From the NCBI GenBank assembly GCA_026315105.1, contig CM048755.1:212214333-212278332 (forward strand): a stretch of DNA of 64,000 nucleotides, in the 5' to 3' direction. The translations under genes and the position numbers were made by a program. This stretch comes from Locusta migratoria (taxonomy: Eukaryota > Arthropoda > Insecta > Orthoptera > Acrididae). Below are positions 11,095-21,267 of the stretch, one piece after another. Under the pieces are notes generated by a model, which had not been told where the DNA came from, did no database searches, and worked only from the letters and a program-made list of their open reading frames with translations. The first letter of the stretch is position 1. The number at the start of each line of letters is the position of its first letter.

Positions 11095-11438
11095 AAAAAG
11101 AAATTGATTTCAGTTTACTTTTACCTTTCGACGAATGTACTTAGCTCTGTACTACATATTAATGTTACCAGTATTTGATGAATGGCCAGCCTCTACTGGC
11201 CATTGCGCTTTGTCTTTGTTTAAATGGGTTATGTTATGGTATGTATAAATTTTTTGTGTCATTTCTCTTTTTGTTTCACGTATACTTTTGTTTGACTGTA
11301 AATGTATTACCTTAGTTTTTTACGCTTACCATGTACTTTGAAGATGGGCTACCTCCGAAACGCGTCAGTACAAAAGGAATAAAGATTTTATCGTCACCTG
11401 CATGGTTTTATTCTCAGCAGCCAATCAGCTTTTTTAAC
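11005..11438 (+). repeat. Penelope composite, right inverted arm (unit 1)
   Basis: Nearly the reverse complement of 9779-10211. On the minus strand its inner end encodes HVRAAPHLRRYKDTGILQS, which continues in unit 2 without interruption into the GIY-YIG domain, so part of the arm lies inside the element's coding region. Confidence 0.85.
11333..11371 (+). ncRNA. Hammerhead-ribozyme-like motif, right arm, unit 1
   Basis: Plus strand: GTACT, TTGAAGA, GGGCTACCTCC, GAAA, CGCGTC, AGTAC. Stem II has changed from GCCC to CTCC and pairs worse than in the left arm, so this copy is probably inactive. The stem I, GAAA and minimal stem III parts are kept. Confidence 0.5.
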
Positions 11439-11529
11439 TTCTTTCTTATTATATTGATAATTATGGCTGCATACCTCCATCAAGACTTCAAGTCTGACCT
11501 GCAAGTTTCCAAATATGTCGTTTCATAAA

Positions 11530-11945
11530 CTATTGCCGTCTAGCATGTTCGAGCACATTAGTAAAAGTTAGGCGGAGAAGTGGACGACGCTCACGTAACC
11601 CATGCCGTAATAAAGGGCAACGGACTCTCACAACTGATACAGTACGATGTCTTCCACTGTTACGCCAGAACCGCGTAAGATGCAGATCTGTCTTGCAATG
11701 CCATTCAGATGAGGTGTCGATCTCCTTCATGAGTGGTATTGATGGTGCGACCTAATCCATCTCGTCGTGTCTACGGCTTTCCTTTGAAGTGCCTGAACAT
11801 TCGTCCCACACGAGCAGTAGTTTCCCGAATAGATGCACCACTTTCTCTCATGTCTGGAGATCCGCTGTCACATTTTCCCACTAAGTGGTATTACGCTGCG
11901 ATATCGATTTTGACCTTGAAACCGTGGGCTCACATTGTGCAATAG
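11530..11945 (-). pseudogene. Tc1-like transposase, N-terminal fragment (unit 1)
   Basis: Minus-strand reading: MRESGASIRETTARVGRMFR (helix-turn-helix region), then a stop, then RTINTTHEGDRHLI, then a frame containing RCPLLRHGLRERRPLLRLTF. This matches the Tc1 order of DNA-binding domain, TTxREDRHL and LRxxGLRxRRPLxRxPLT. Stops and a shift break it, and the DDE catalytic part is missing. Confidence 0.72.
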
Positions 11946-12111
11946 CTAATCATCTTTATAGAACATAGTAAAGTATATCTCCTTTTAATGTGAACTTCCT
12001 ATTTCTTGTGTCTCTATGACTTCGGTTTTTTTTTCTGAACATGAGTGCATTATGAAAAGCAATGGTTCTGTAACATTCGTTTCGGGCACACCAATTATTA
12101 TTTCTGTTTCA

Positions 12112-12309
12112 GAGCCGCGGCGGATTACCCGTGCGTTCTGGGACACCGTGCTGCGGTGCGCGCTGTTGTTCGCCGTCGGGGGTTCGAGTCCCCTCTCGAG
12201 ATTGGGTGTTTGTGTTGTCCCTAGGTTAGTTCACCTTAGTTTAAGTAGTTTGTAAGCTACGGACTGGTAACCAAACAGTTGAGTCCGATAGATTAACAAA
12301 CATTTGAAT
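12112..12309 (+). mobile_element. tRNA-derived SINE, variant head (unit 1)
   Basis: Head AGCCGCGGCGGATTACCCG with a good B box (GGGTTCGAGTCCC) and a type B-like body (CTACGGACTGGTAACC, GAGTCCGATAGATTAAC), tail ACAAACATTTGAA. A weak 7-bp TSD, TTTCAGA, spans its edges. It sits just before the LINE RT relic. Confidence 0.88.
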
Positions 12310-13130
12310 CTATTTCAGAAGGCTTTGCTCCATTGACAATGGAATACTATCTTTCATTCCGTATAAACAATTATGTTCAGTCATGCAGTTAGCTCGGTAC
12401 GCTCGTACTTTGTTTATTAGACGGTAGTGGGAAACTATACTGAACGCGTTCCGGAAGTGAATGAACACTGCATATCCCTCGGCGCCTGTATCTATTGCTT
12501 TCTCGGTCTCATTGACGAACGTAGAGAGCTGTGTTTCACACTGACTGGTATAAGAACCCATGTTGATTTCTAGCCAGGAGATTTTTCGGTCTCAAAGAAA
12601 CGCCTTAAAGCAACAAACCGACGTTGTAAACATAGGGCTATACCTTTGAGCATCGATTCGGATACCCGCCAGGAAAAAGAGTATGTCCTATAAATTTTTT
12701 CAGTTATTAGAAACGCTGCGTTTCACCAGATACGTATGTTTCTCTGCTGCAAGAAGAGTGGCTAGTTCTGTCATGTACTCTATGCAGAATGAAACTGGTA
12801 TCCAGTCAGGTTCAGTGGCCTTTCCTTTGTTGAGCCTGTGTGCTTTTTCGATCCCTTGATTATTTATTTCTTGGTTACTTATTTCAATATCTATCATTTT
12901 GTTACTCATGCGGCTATGTAAGTGATGAGTTAAAGTGAGATGGTCCTCTATGAAACAATTATGGTAAAAGACGTTTAGTATTTCAAACTTTCCAATGTCA
13001 TCTTCTGATTCAAATACATTATGGTCACAGAATATCTGTACGGATGACTTCGATTCGTTCACTGATTTAACGTAAGACTAAAAATTCATAGGATTTGCTC
13101 TCAAGAAAACCTTCATTTCAGCATTTCCTA
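12310..13130 (-). pseudogene. LINE RT relic (unit 1)
   Basis: Minus strand. From 13130 downward: a region before the RT with IDIEISNQEINNQGIEKAHR and LNKGKATEPDWIPVSF (the GKSxGPDxIP-like motif). After a gap come CETQLSTFVNETEKAID and GYAVFIHFRNAFSIVSHYRL, the A motif, with catalytic D replaced by H in FIHFRNAF. Sequence between about 12570 and 12700 is deleted or scrambled, removing motifs 1-2. It appears to belong to the same broad LINE group as the relic at 1-560. Confidence 0.82.
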
Positions 13131-13173
13131 TACAAATACACACTTACGCAGTCCTTTCCCGTAAGTCCGTATA

Positions 13174-13729
13174 CAGGGTGTTTCACTAAGTGTGTTTGCC
13201 TCTGTAACTTATAAAATAATATGGGACGGGAAATTTTAATACGGTAGGTCAACACAAGAAATGTTACACTTTCTGCGGAGCTATGAACATAGTTTATTGT
13301 ATCATTTTCCAAAGAGTTACACCACAAAGATATAATTTTTTTAAATGGAACAAGAGTTTTCCATAGCCGAGTGGCTATCACCTGGGGCACGGCCCACTGT
13401 CTCATGACCACCAGCCAGTCAGCTACGCTGTCGTAGCCTCCGCCCCCTAAACTTTGAAGGGTTGTAGCTCCCAAACTAACAGTGATATGAATGTAGTTTA
13501 AACTGATTTGGACGCAGTTGGTTTCAACGAATCCAATTCACGATAGAAAAAAGTATTGTTCCATTTAAAAAATTATATATTTGTGGTGTAACTCTTTGGA
13601 AAATGATACAATAAACTATGTTCATAGCTCAGCAGAAAGTGTAACATTTCTTGTGTTGACCTACCGCATTAAAATTTCCCGTCACCTATTATAAGTTACA
13701 GAAGCAAACACACTTAGTGAAACACCCTG
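13174..13729. mobile_element. Foldback MITE with CAGGGTGTTTC ends (unit 1)
   Basis: Two ~175-bp inverted arms (13174-13350 and 13555-13729) surround a ~200-bp centre. Ends are CAGGGTGTTTCACTAAG and its complement, flanked by TATA on both sides (TA or TATA TSD). No transposase; it would be moved in trans by a DNA transposase. A 118-residue minus-strand frame here is an artefact of the repeat. Confidence 0.85.
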
Positions 13730-13739
13730 TATATATATT

Positions 13740-14363
13740 TTTTAAGGTTAAGTGTGAAAAAATTCACCGAGATCGTAAGAAACCGTAGATTTTGTCGAAT
13801 CTCATATGTAAAGTATCATCTACCATATACCATACAGAATTTTACTTAGAAAGTGACTTTCCTCTTGTTTTGAAGATCAAGTGTTCTAAATTTTCATCGG
13901 AATCAGATGAACGTTACGGGAACGCATAAAATACGAATAAACAAGATGCAGCAATTTTCCACGAATCTCGGTGTTTGTATCATACCTCCGAAAATATAAT
14001 TTTCTACCTATATTCATTGGCTTAAGTGTATGGTGACTGGAAAATATTTTGCAAAAACACTTAGCAGCAAAGAAGTAATAATTTCACGCATCTCAGTGCT
14101 CATCACGTCATATCTCTTGAACTGTGTGTCGTACACTGATGTAATTATGCCTATAGCCTTCGAGAAGTGCAAGCAATATATCTACAAATTTTCATTGCAA
14201 TCGGAGCAACGGTATGGTAGCGCATAAAATATGAACAAACATACAAACAAACATTCACTTTTATATGATAGAAAATACAATTCAAAATAGTTACGTAATA
14301 CTCTTTCGTGATATTTCATTTTAGAATTTTCGTATTTTACACCAGTGCCAAAGCTTGTCACTA
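13740..14363. repeat. Diverged internal repeat, noncoding (unit 1)
   Basis: Two related blocks, around 13890-13950 (AAATTTTCATCGGAATCAG, CGCATAAAATACGAATAAAC) and 14185-14245 (AAATTTTCATTGCAATCGG, CGCATAAAATATGAACAAAC), are old diverged copies of one sequence. No coding content. Confidence 0.6.
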
Positions 14364-14489
14364 CAATAAACTATGTTCATAGCTCAGCAGAAAGTGTAAC
14401 ATTTCTTGTGTTGACCTACCGCATTAAAATTTCCCGTCACCTATTATTTTATAAGTAACAGAGGCAAACACATTTAGTGAAACACCCTG
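14364..14489 (-). repeat. Half copy of the CAGGGTGTTTC MITE (unit 1)
   Basis: Matches the right arm of 13174-13729, ending AAACACCCTGTATAT, without a partner arm. It lies directly upstream of the RNase H relic. Confidence 0.8.
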
Positions 14490-14499
14490 TATATCTAGC

Positions 14500-14800
14500 C
14501 GACACAACACTAACAAAAAATTCCTATCACAAATATATCCATTTACATAGCGACGGCTCCAAATTGTTGCAGAGAGAAAATAGGGCATGTGCCTCCCTCG
14601 ATTTACAAATAGAAGTCTCAAGACTGGTACAACACTCGAAAGAAACCAGGTTTCTTTTGCCGCTGCTGTAGCTATTCTAGAAGCATTAAAATAAGAAAGC
14701 ATCGTTGAGGATTCCAGGGGCCACATAGAATTCACTTTCACGTTAGTTTTACAATCTTTAAGCATTAGAAATGGAATCCTGAAACAAGCAACCTCACGTT
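14500..14800 (+). pseudogene. LINE RNase H domain relic (unit 1)
   Basis: Plus strand: YIHLHSDGSKL (the YTDGS motif of retroelement RNase H, T to S), then CASLDLQIEVS, a frameshift, then SFAAAVAILEALK (the AExxAIxxAL motif) and LVLQSLSIRNGILKQ. Order and spacing fit the RNase H domain found in I/Jockey/R1-type LINEs. Stops and one shift make it non-functional. Confidence 0.68.
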
Positions 14801-16190
14801 GGTAATCATTTGACTGTACACAGAGTGTGAAATTTCACGTCAGACGATAGACTCTCCCTGCGACACCATTAATAATGGCGATATCGCTATTCATACTAAA
14901 GAAGTCACAAAAATTGGCACTTTAATAAACCTCAAACTTTCGCCTTCAGAATAGCGTCGTTTGGCATTACAGAGTGCCAATCTACAACGGCAAGATGACT
15001 TGAATTTGTCTCGATTCTTGATGTTATCACTGTGTTCAGCCTGTTATTCCCAGAAAGATCCTCGTTTGAAGACGTTCGCTTGTCAACAAGGTTGATAGTT
15101 AATATCTGCCGTATGTGATTCAATTGTAGAAGTTTTCCAATACTCCCTCACCTATTTCAATTAATTAAACTCCATTCTGTACTGCAATAACACTGGAAAA
15201 AGTGACACTATTGAAACTATTTTTACATGTTCAAAGTAACTGACGCACAGAGAATAGTTTTTGCAACAATTTCATCGCATGAAAGCAGAATATCCCCACA
15301 CGTACCGGCATTCTACATTCTGCGAGTAATTCCGCATATAATGAAAATCTTTTTTTAATTTTTGCAAAGTTCCAGTATATCATCGTAATAATAAGACTTC
15401 ACTAGAAGCTATTTTAACAATACCTCCTAACACAGTAGAGAGGAAAAAGGGGTTTTGGGTCAATCTGGAACTCCCTAGCGGGGAATTGTAACTGTAGAGA
15501 GTGATGGCGGTGATTCTTGTTTCAGCGGCACACCTGTATCAGGCATCGACGGGAGATGCCGATTTTAGGAATCGATACGATACTTGTACAGGAGACTGAG
15601 GGAACTCACGAATAACGATATATATTGAATCTTATCTACTACTACTACTACTACTAGTACTACACTGATGACAATCACCAAGAAAAGCAAAGGATACATC
15701 TGTTGCCTCAACAAAAGTCAATGTCAAAGTTCTTTGGGGAAGAACCCAATAAAACTAGCCTTCCTAGCAGCATTACATGGAAGGCCGCACTCCCTGGGAC
15801 GGGGGGGGGGGGGGCAACGATACAGATCCAGCGCCCAAATAGTATGACTGAGAACTCGCTCTGATGCAGAAACCAGTGGTTTAAAGTCTAGTGTGTAAGC
15901 GCTATGTTTCCCAGTTTACCCGTGCTTAGCAGTTCCTGTTGTCCACCTAAAAAGTGAGGCATTTAAAACTGTTTCTCGGAATATTTAGAAAAATACAAAT
16001 CGGATTAAAGAAGTTGTAATAAAAGTTGTTCACGTCGAAGAGGACCATCCATTAATATAAAGCTCGACTCTCCTGCACACACCTCTGCGGGGGGGGGGGG
16101 GGCGTCTGAAATATAAAATATGAACCTTTATTTTTAATCGCATATTTCGATTCTTCTTAAAGAAATATGTAACTTTCGCATGAAATCTTG
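14801..16190. other. No gene; (TAC)n and two G runs (unit 1)
   Basis: AT-rich sequence with a (TAC)n run near 15637-15661 and poly-G runs near 15800-15814 and 16089-16102. All three differ in length from unit 2. Confidence 0.6.
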
Positions 16191-16253
16191 TTAGTTCCAA
16201 ACACACTACCCGATGACATTCCTGTTTCCAAATATAAATGTTATATGAAACAA

Positions 16254-16687
16254 GTTAAAAAAGCTGATTGGCTGCTGAGAATAAAACTATGCTGGTGACG
16301 ATAAAATCTTTATTCCTTTTGTACTGACGCGTTTCGGGCGTAGCCCATCTTCAAAGTACCTGGTAAGCGTAAAAAACTAAGGTAATACATTTACAGTCAA
16401 ACAAAAGTATACATGAAACAAAAAGAGAAATGACACAAAGAAATTATACATACCATAACACAACCCATTTAAACAAAGACAAAGCGCAATGGCCAGTAGA
16501 GGCTGGCCACTCATCAAATACTGGTAACATTAATATGTAGTACAGAGCTAAGTACATTTGTCGAAAGGTAAAAGTAAACTGAAATCAATTTCTTTTTTAG
16601 AGCCGTTAGGGCGAAAAGAAACCACGTGAGGGCAGCACCTCACCTAAGACGTTATAAAGATGCAGGAATATTACAGTCCATATATAC
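16254..16687 (-). repeat. Penelope composite, left inverted arm (unit 2)
   Basis: Equivalent of 9779-10211. Near 16600 it carries the CTTTTTTAGAGCC/AAAAGAAACC variant found in the right arm of unit 1, not the left-arm variant of unit 1, so sequence may have been exchanged between arms. A hammerhead-like motif identical to the unit 1 left arm lies at 16321-16359 (minus). Confidence 0.83.
16321..16359 (-). ncRNA. Hammerhead-like motif, left arm, unit 2
   Basis: Same elements as 9846-9884: stem I GTACT/AGTAC, TTGAAGA, stem II GGGC/GCCC, GAAA and CGCGTC. The C3-to-U change is shared. Confidence 0.6.
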
Positions 16688-16905
16688 AAACAAAATAAAA
16701 TCTTTAATTTTGTACAAACATTTGAATAATATTACCATGGACAAAATTAAGAATTTCATTTAATCAAGATTTAGAAAAATGTAACAGGCGCAGTGTCTGA
16801 GAGAAGTTCGCCAGAGGGCAGCTGCTGCTGAGTGGCGGTGGAAAAGGCAATCAGGTACAGGGGTATAGTGAGACAAGAGAAACGAGGCGCCAGTCCATCC
16901 ACACG

Positions 16906-17564
16906 CCTGACAATTTTATACATTACCATTCATCAAATATTTATGAAAAAAATCAAAGAACCAATTGCGAGACCCCACCAACTGATCATTAGTTAGTCGG
17001 TCCGGGTAACTCTGAAGGTTAATATAAGCCGGCCGCGGTGGCCGAGGGGACTGAGGCGCTTCAGTCACGGTGTGCACGGCCACTACGGTCGGGGGTTAGA
17101 ATCCCCCCTCGGGCATGGATATTTGTGCCGTCCTTAGTTGTAGGTAGTTCATAAGTAGTTTGTAAGTTTAGGGACTGATGACCCCGTAGTTAAGTCCCAT
17201 AAGCTTAACAAACATTTGAACATTTTTTTTTGTTAATATAAATCTCAATCTCTTCCAAGATATCCAATGAAATACCCTTATTACTAACGGGCAGAATTGT
17301 CAAATCGTCGTTAATGTTCCTCAAATGGTGCTGACATTCACGTAAATGGTCACCCAATGCACTTCCATTAATGCATACCCATACTCTCGGTATCTGATTT
17401 TTGAAGTTACGTCCGGTTTGTACTATATAAAATTTACTACACGGTCCACACAGGATTTTATACACCCCCGCCGTATACATGGACTGTAATATTCCTGTAT
17501 CTTTATAACGTCTTAGGTGCGGTGCTGCCCTCACGTGGTTTCTTTTCGCCCTAACGGCTCTCAA
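16906..17564 (-). pseudogene. Penelope-like GIY-YIG endonuclease, unit 2, split by a SINE
   Basis: The better upstream copy: the frame runs from the right arm (NHVRAAPHLRRYKDTGILQS) through GVYKILCGPCSKFYIVQTGR without a stop. One extra T and one missing base further on form a compensating frameshift. FKIRYREYGFASNGSA of unit 1 becomes FKNQIPRVWVCINGSA, destroying the conserved RxREx stretch, before the frame returns at GDHLRECQHH. The SINE at 17028-17231 splits EEIEIYIN as in unit 1. No RT domain upstream. Confidence 0.82.
17028..17231 (+). mobile_element. SINE type A inside the Penelope-like frame (unit 2)
   Basis: Same insertion and TSD (GTTAATATAA at 17018-17027 and 17232-17241) as in unit 1. 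Its B box is mutated (GGGTTAGAATCCC). It differs from the unit 1 copy at several sites, for example TTGTAGGTAG against TGTTAGCTAG. Confidence 0.94.
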
Positions 17565-17905
17565 AAAGAAATTGATTTCAGTTTACTTTTACCTTTCGAC
17601 AAATGTACTTAGCTCTGTACTACATATTAATGTTACCAGTATTTGATGAATGGCCAGCCTCTACTGGCCCTGCGCTTTGTCTTTGTATAAATGGGTTATG
17701 TTATGGTATGTATAAATTTTTTGTGTCATTTCTCTTTTTGTTTCACGTATACTTTTGTTTGACTGTAAATGTATTACCTTAGTTTTTTACGCTTACCAAG
17801 TACTTTGAAGATGGGCTACCTCCGAAACGCGTCAGTACAAAAGGAATAAAGATTTTATCGTCACCTGCATGGTTTTATTCTCAGCAGCCAATCAGCTTTT
17901 TTAAC
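17473..17905 (+). repeat. Penelope composite, right inverted arm (unit 2)
   Basis: Equivalent of 11005-11438. A hammerhead-like motif with the weakened stem II lies at 17800-17838 (plus). Confidence 0.83.
17800..17838 (+). ncRNA. Hammerhead-like motif, right arm, unit 2
   Basis: Same layout as 11333-11371, including GGGCTACCTCC in place of a perfect stem II. Confidence 0.5.
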
Positions 17906-17996
17906 TTCTTTCTTATTATATTGATAATTATGGCTGCATAACTCCATCAAGACTTCAAGTCTGACCTGCAAGTTTCCAAATATGTCGTTTCATAAA

Positions 17997-18412
17997 CTAT
18001 TGCCGTCTAGCATGTTCGAGCACATTAGTAAAAGTTAGGCGGAGAAGTGGACGACGCTCACGTAACCCATGCCGTAATAAAGGGCAACGGACTCTCACAA
18101 CTGATACAGTACGATGTCTTCCACTGTTACGCCAGAACCGCGTAAGATGCAGATCTGTCTTGCAATGCCATTCAGATGAGGTGTCGATCTCCTTCATGAG
18201 TGGTATTGATGGCGCGACCTAATCCATCTCGTCGTGTCTACGGCTTTCCGTTGAAGTGCCTGAACATTCGTCCCACACGAGCAGTAGTTTCCCGAATAGA
18301 TGCACCACTTTCTCTCATGTCTGGAGATCCGCTGTCACATTTTCCCACTAAGTGGTATTACGCTGTGATATCGATTTTGACCTTGAAACCGTGGGCTCAC
18401 ATTGTGCAATCG
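17997..18412 (-). pseudogene. Tc1-like transposase, N-terminal fragment (unit 2)
   Basis: Copy of 11530-11945 with a few substitutions and the same breaks; the RCPLLRHGLRERRPLLRLTF block is unchanged. Confidence 0.72.
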
Positions 18413-18578
18413 CTAATCATCTTTATAGAACATAGTAAAGTATATCTCCTTTTAATGTGAACTTCCTATTTCTTGTGTCTCTATGACTTCGGTTTTTTTT
18501 TCTGAACATGAGTGCATTATGAAAAGCAATGGTTCTGTAACATTCGTTTCGGGCACACCAATTATTATTTCTGTTTCA

Positions 18579-18776
18579 GAGCCGCGGCGGATTACTCGTG
18601 CGTTCTGGGACACCGTGCTGCGGTGCGCGCGGTTGTTCGCCGTCGGGGGTTCGAGTCCCCTCTCGAGATTGGGTGTTTGTGTTGTCCCTAGGTTAGTTCA
18701 CCTTAGTTTAAGTAGTTTGTAAGCTACGGACTGGTAACCAAACAGTTGAGTCCGATAGATTAACAAACATTTGAAT
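18579..18776 (+). mobile_element. tRNA-derived SINE, variant head (unit 2)
   Basis: Copy of 12112-12309. The head reads GCGGATTACTCGTGCG and GCGCGCGGTTG, closer to the type B consensus at the second site than unit 1 is. Confidence 0.88.
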
Positions 18777-19597
18777 CTATTTCAGAAGGCTTTGCTCCAT
18801 TGACAATGGAATACTATCTTTCATTCCGTATAAACAATTATGTTCAGTCATGCAGTTAGCTCGGTACGCTCGTACTTTGTTTATTAGACGGTAGTGGGAA
18901 ACTATACTGAACGCGTTCCGGAAGTGAATGAACACTGCATATCCCTCGGCGCCTGTATCTATTGCTTTCTCGGTCTCATTGACGAACGTAGAGAGCTGTG
19001 TTTCACACTGACTGGTATAAGAACCCATGTTGATTTCTAGCCAGGAGATTTTTCGGTCTCAAAGAAACGCCTTAAAGCAACAAACCGACGTTGTAAACAT
19101 AGGGCTATACCTTTGAGCATCGATTCGGATACCCGCCAGGAAAAAGAGTATGTCCTATAAATTTTTTCAGTTATTAGAAACGCTGCGTTTCACCAGATAC
19201 GTATGTTTCTCTGCTGCAAGAAGAGTGGCTAGTTCTGTCATGTACTCTATGCAGAATGAAACTGGTATCCAGTCAGGTTCAGTGGCCTTTCCTTTGTTGA
19301 GCCTGTGTGCTTTTTCGATCCCTTGATTATTTATTTCTTGGTTACTTATTTCAATATCTATCATTTTGTTACTCATGCGGCTATGTAAGTGATGAGTTAA
19401 AGTGAGATGGTCCTCTATGAAACAATTATGGTAAAAGACGTTTAGTATTTCAAACTTTCCAATGTCATCTTCTGATTCAAATACATTATGGTCACAGAAT
19501 ATCTGTACGGATGACTTCGATTCGTTCACTGATTTAACGTAAGACTAAAAATTCATAGGATTTGCTCTCAAGAAAACCTTCATTTCAGCATTTCCTA
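18777..19597 (-). pseudogene. LINE RT relic (unit 2)
   Basis: Identical by eye to 12310-13130, including the D-to-H change in the A motif and the same internal deletion. Confidence 0.82.
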
Positions 19598-19640
19598 TAC
19601 AAATACACACTTACGCAGTCCTTTCCCGTAAGTCCGTATA

Positions 19641-20196
19641 CAGGGTGTTTCACTAAGTGTGTTTGCCTCTGTAACTTATAAAATAATATGGGACGGGAAA
19701 TTTTAATACGGTAGGTCAACACAAGAAATGTTACACTTTCTGCGGAGCTATGAACATAGTTTATTGTATCATTTTCCAAAGAGTTACACCACAAAGATAT
19801 AATTTTTTTAAATGGAACAAGAGTTTTCCATAGCCGAGTGGCTATCACCTGGGGCACGGCCCACTGTCTCATGACCACCAGCCAGTCAGCTACGCTGTCG
19901 TAGCCTCCGCCCCCTAAACTTTGAAGGGTTGTAGCTCCCAAACTAACAGTGATATGAATGTAGTTTAAACTGATTTGGACGCAGTTGGTTTCAACGAATC
20001 CAATTCACGATAGAAAAAAGTATTGTTCCATTTAAAAAATTATATATTTGTGGTGTAACTCTTTGGAAAATGATACAATAAACTATGTTCATAGCTCAGC
20101 AGAAAGTGTAACATTTCTTGTGTTGACCTACCGCATTAAAATTTCCCGTCACCTATTATAAGTTACAGAAGCAAACACACTTAGTGAAACACCCTG
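19641..20196. mobile_element. Foldback MITE with CAGGGTGTTTC ends (unit 2)
   Basis: Identical by eye to 13174-13729. Confidence 0.85.
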
Positions 20197-20830
20197 TATA
20201 TATATTTTTTAAGGTTAAGTGTGAAAAAATTCACCGAGATCGTAAGAAACCGTAGATTTTGTCGAATCTCATATGTAAAGTATCATCTACCATATACCAT
20301 ACAGAATTTTACTTAGAAAGTGACTTTCCTCTTGTTTTGAAGATCAAGTGTTCTAAATTTTCATCGGAATCAGATGAACGTTACGGGAACGCATAAAATA
20401 CGAATAAACAAGATGCAGCAATTTTCCACGAATCTCGGTGTTTGTATCATACCTCCGAAAATATAATTTTCTACCTATATTCATTGGCTTAAGTGTATGG
20501 TGACTGGAAAATATTTTGCAAAAACACTTAGCAGCAAAGAAGTAATAATTTCACGCATCTCAGTGCTCATCACGTCATATCTCTTGAACTGTGTGTCGTA
20601 CACTGATGTAATTATGCCTATAGCCTTCGAGAAGTGCAAGCAATATATCTACAAATTTTCATTGCAATCGGAGCAACGGTATGGTAGCGCATAAAATATG
20701 AACAAACATACAAACAAACATTCACTTTTATATGATAGAAAATACAATTCAAAATAGTTACGTAATACTCTTTCGTGATATTTCATTTTAGAATTTTCGT
20801 ATTTTACACCAGTGCCAAAGCTTGTCACTA

Positions 20831-20956
20831 AAATAAACTATGTTCATAGCTCAGCAGAAAGTGTAACATTTCTTGTGTTGACCTACCGCATTAAAATTTC
20901 CCTTCACCTATTATTTTATAAGTAACAGAGGCAAACACATTTAGTGAAACACCCTG
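20831..20956 (-). repeat. Half copy of the CAGGGTGTTTC MITE (unit 2)
   Basis: Copy of 14364-14489, with at least one substitution (CCCTTCACC for CCCGTCACC). Confidence 0.8.
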
Positions 20957-20966
20957 TATATCTAGC

Positions 20967-21267
20967 CGACACAACACTAACAAAAAATTCCTATCACAAA
21001 TATATCCATTTACATAGCGACGGCTCCAAATTGTTGCAGAGAGAAAATAGGGCATGTGCCTCCCTCGATTTACAAATAGAAGTCTCAAGACTGGTACAAC
21101 ACTCGAAAGAAGCCAGGTTTCTTTTGCCGCTGCTGTAGCTATTCTAGAAGCATTAAAATAAGACAGCATCGTTGAGGATTCCAGGGGCCACATAGAATTC
21201 ACTTTCACGTTAGTTTTACAATCTTTAAGCATTAGAAGTGGAATCCTGAAACAAGCAACCTCACGTT
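20967..21267 (+). pseudogene. LINE RNase H domain relic (unit 2)
   Basis: Copy of 14500-14800 with a few substitutions; HSDGSKL and the EALK segment are kept, with the same frameshift. Confidence 0.68.

Larger units (their letters stand above)
9716..16190 (+). repeat. Tandem duplication, unit 1 (~6.47 kb)
   Basis: Starts at TTAGTTCCAAACACACTACC and recurs in the same order and orientation from 16191. The offset is 6475 bp at the start and 6467 bp over most of the unit, because of small indels. Units 1 and 2 are directly adjacent. About 2.1 kb, roughly 12.25-14.35 kb, shows no difference by eye, while the Penelope part carries many. Homopolymer and (TAC)n lengths also differ. It contains the Penelope composite, Tc1 fragment, SINE, LINE relic, MITE and RNase H relic listed separately. 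Confidence 0.95.

Noticed and set aside
13118..13474. 118-codon minus-strand frame, present twice
   Set aside because: It lies within the foldback MITE; its duplication reflects the 6.47 kb repeat, not selection.
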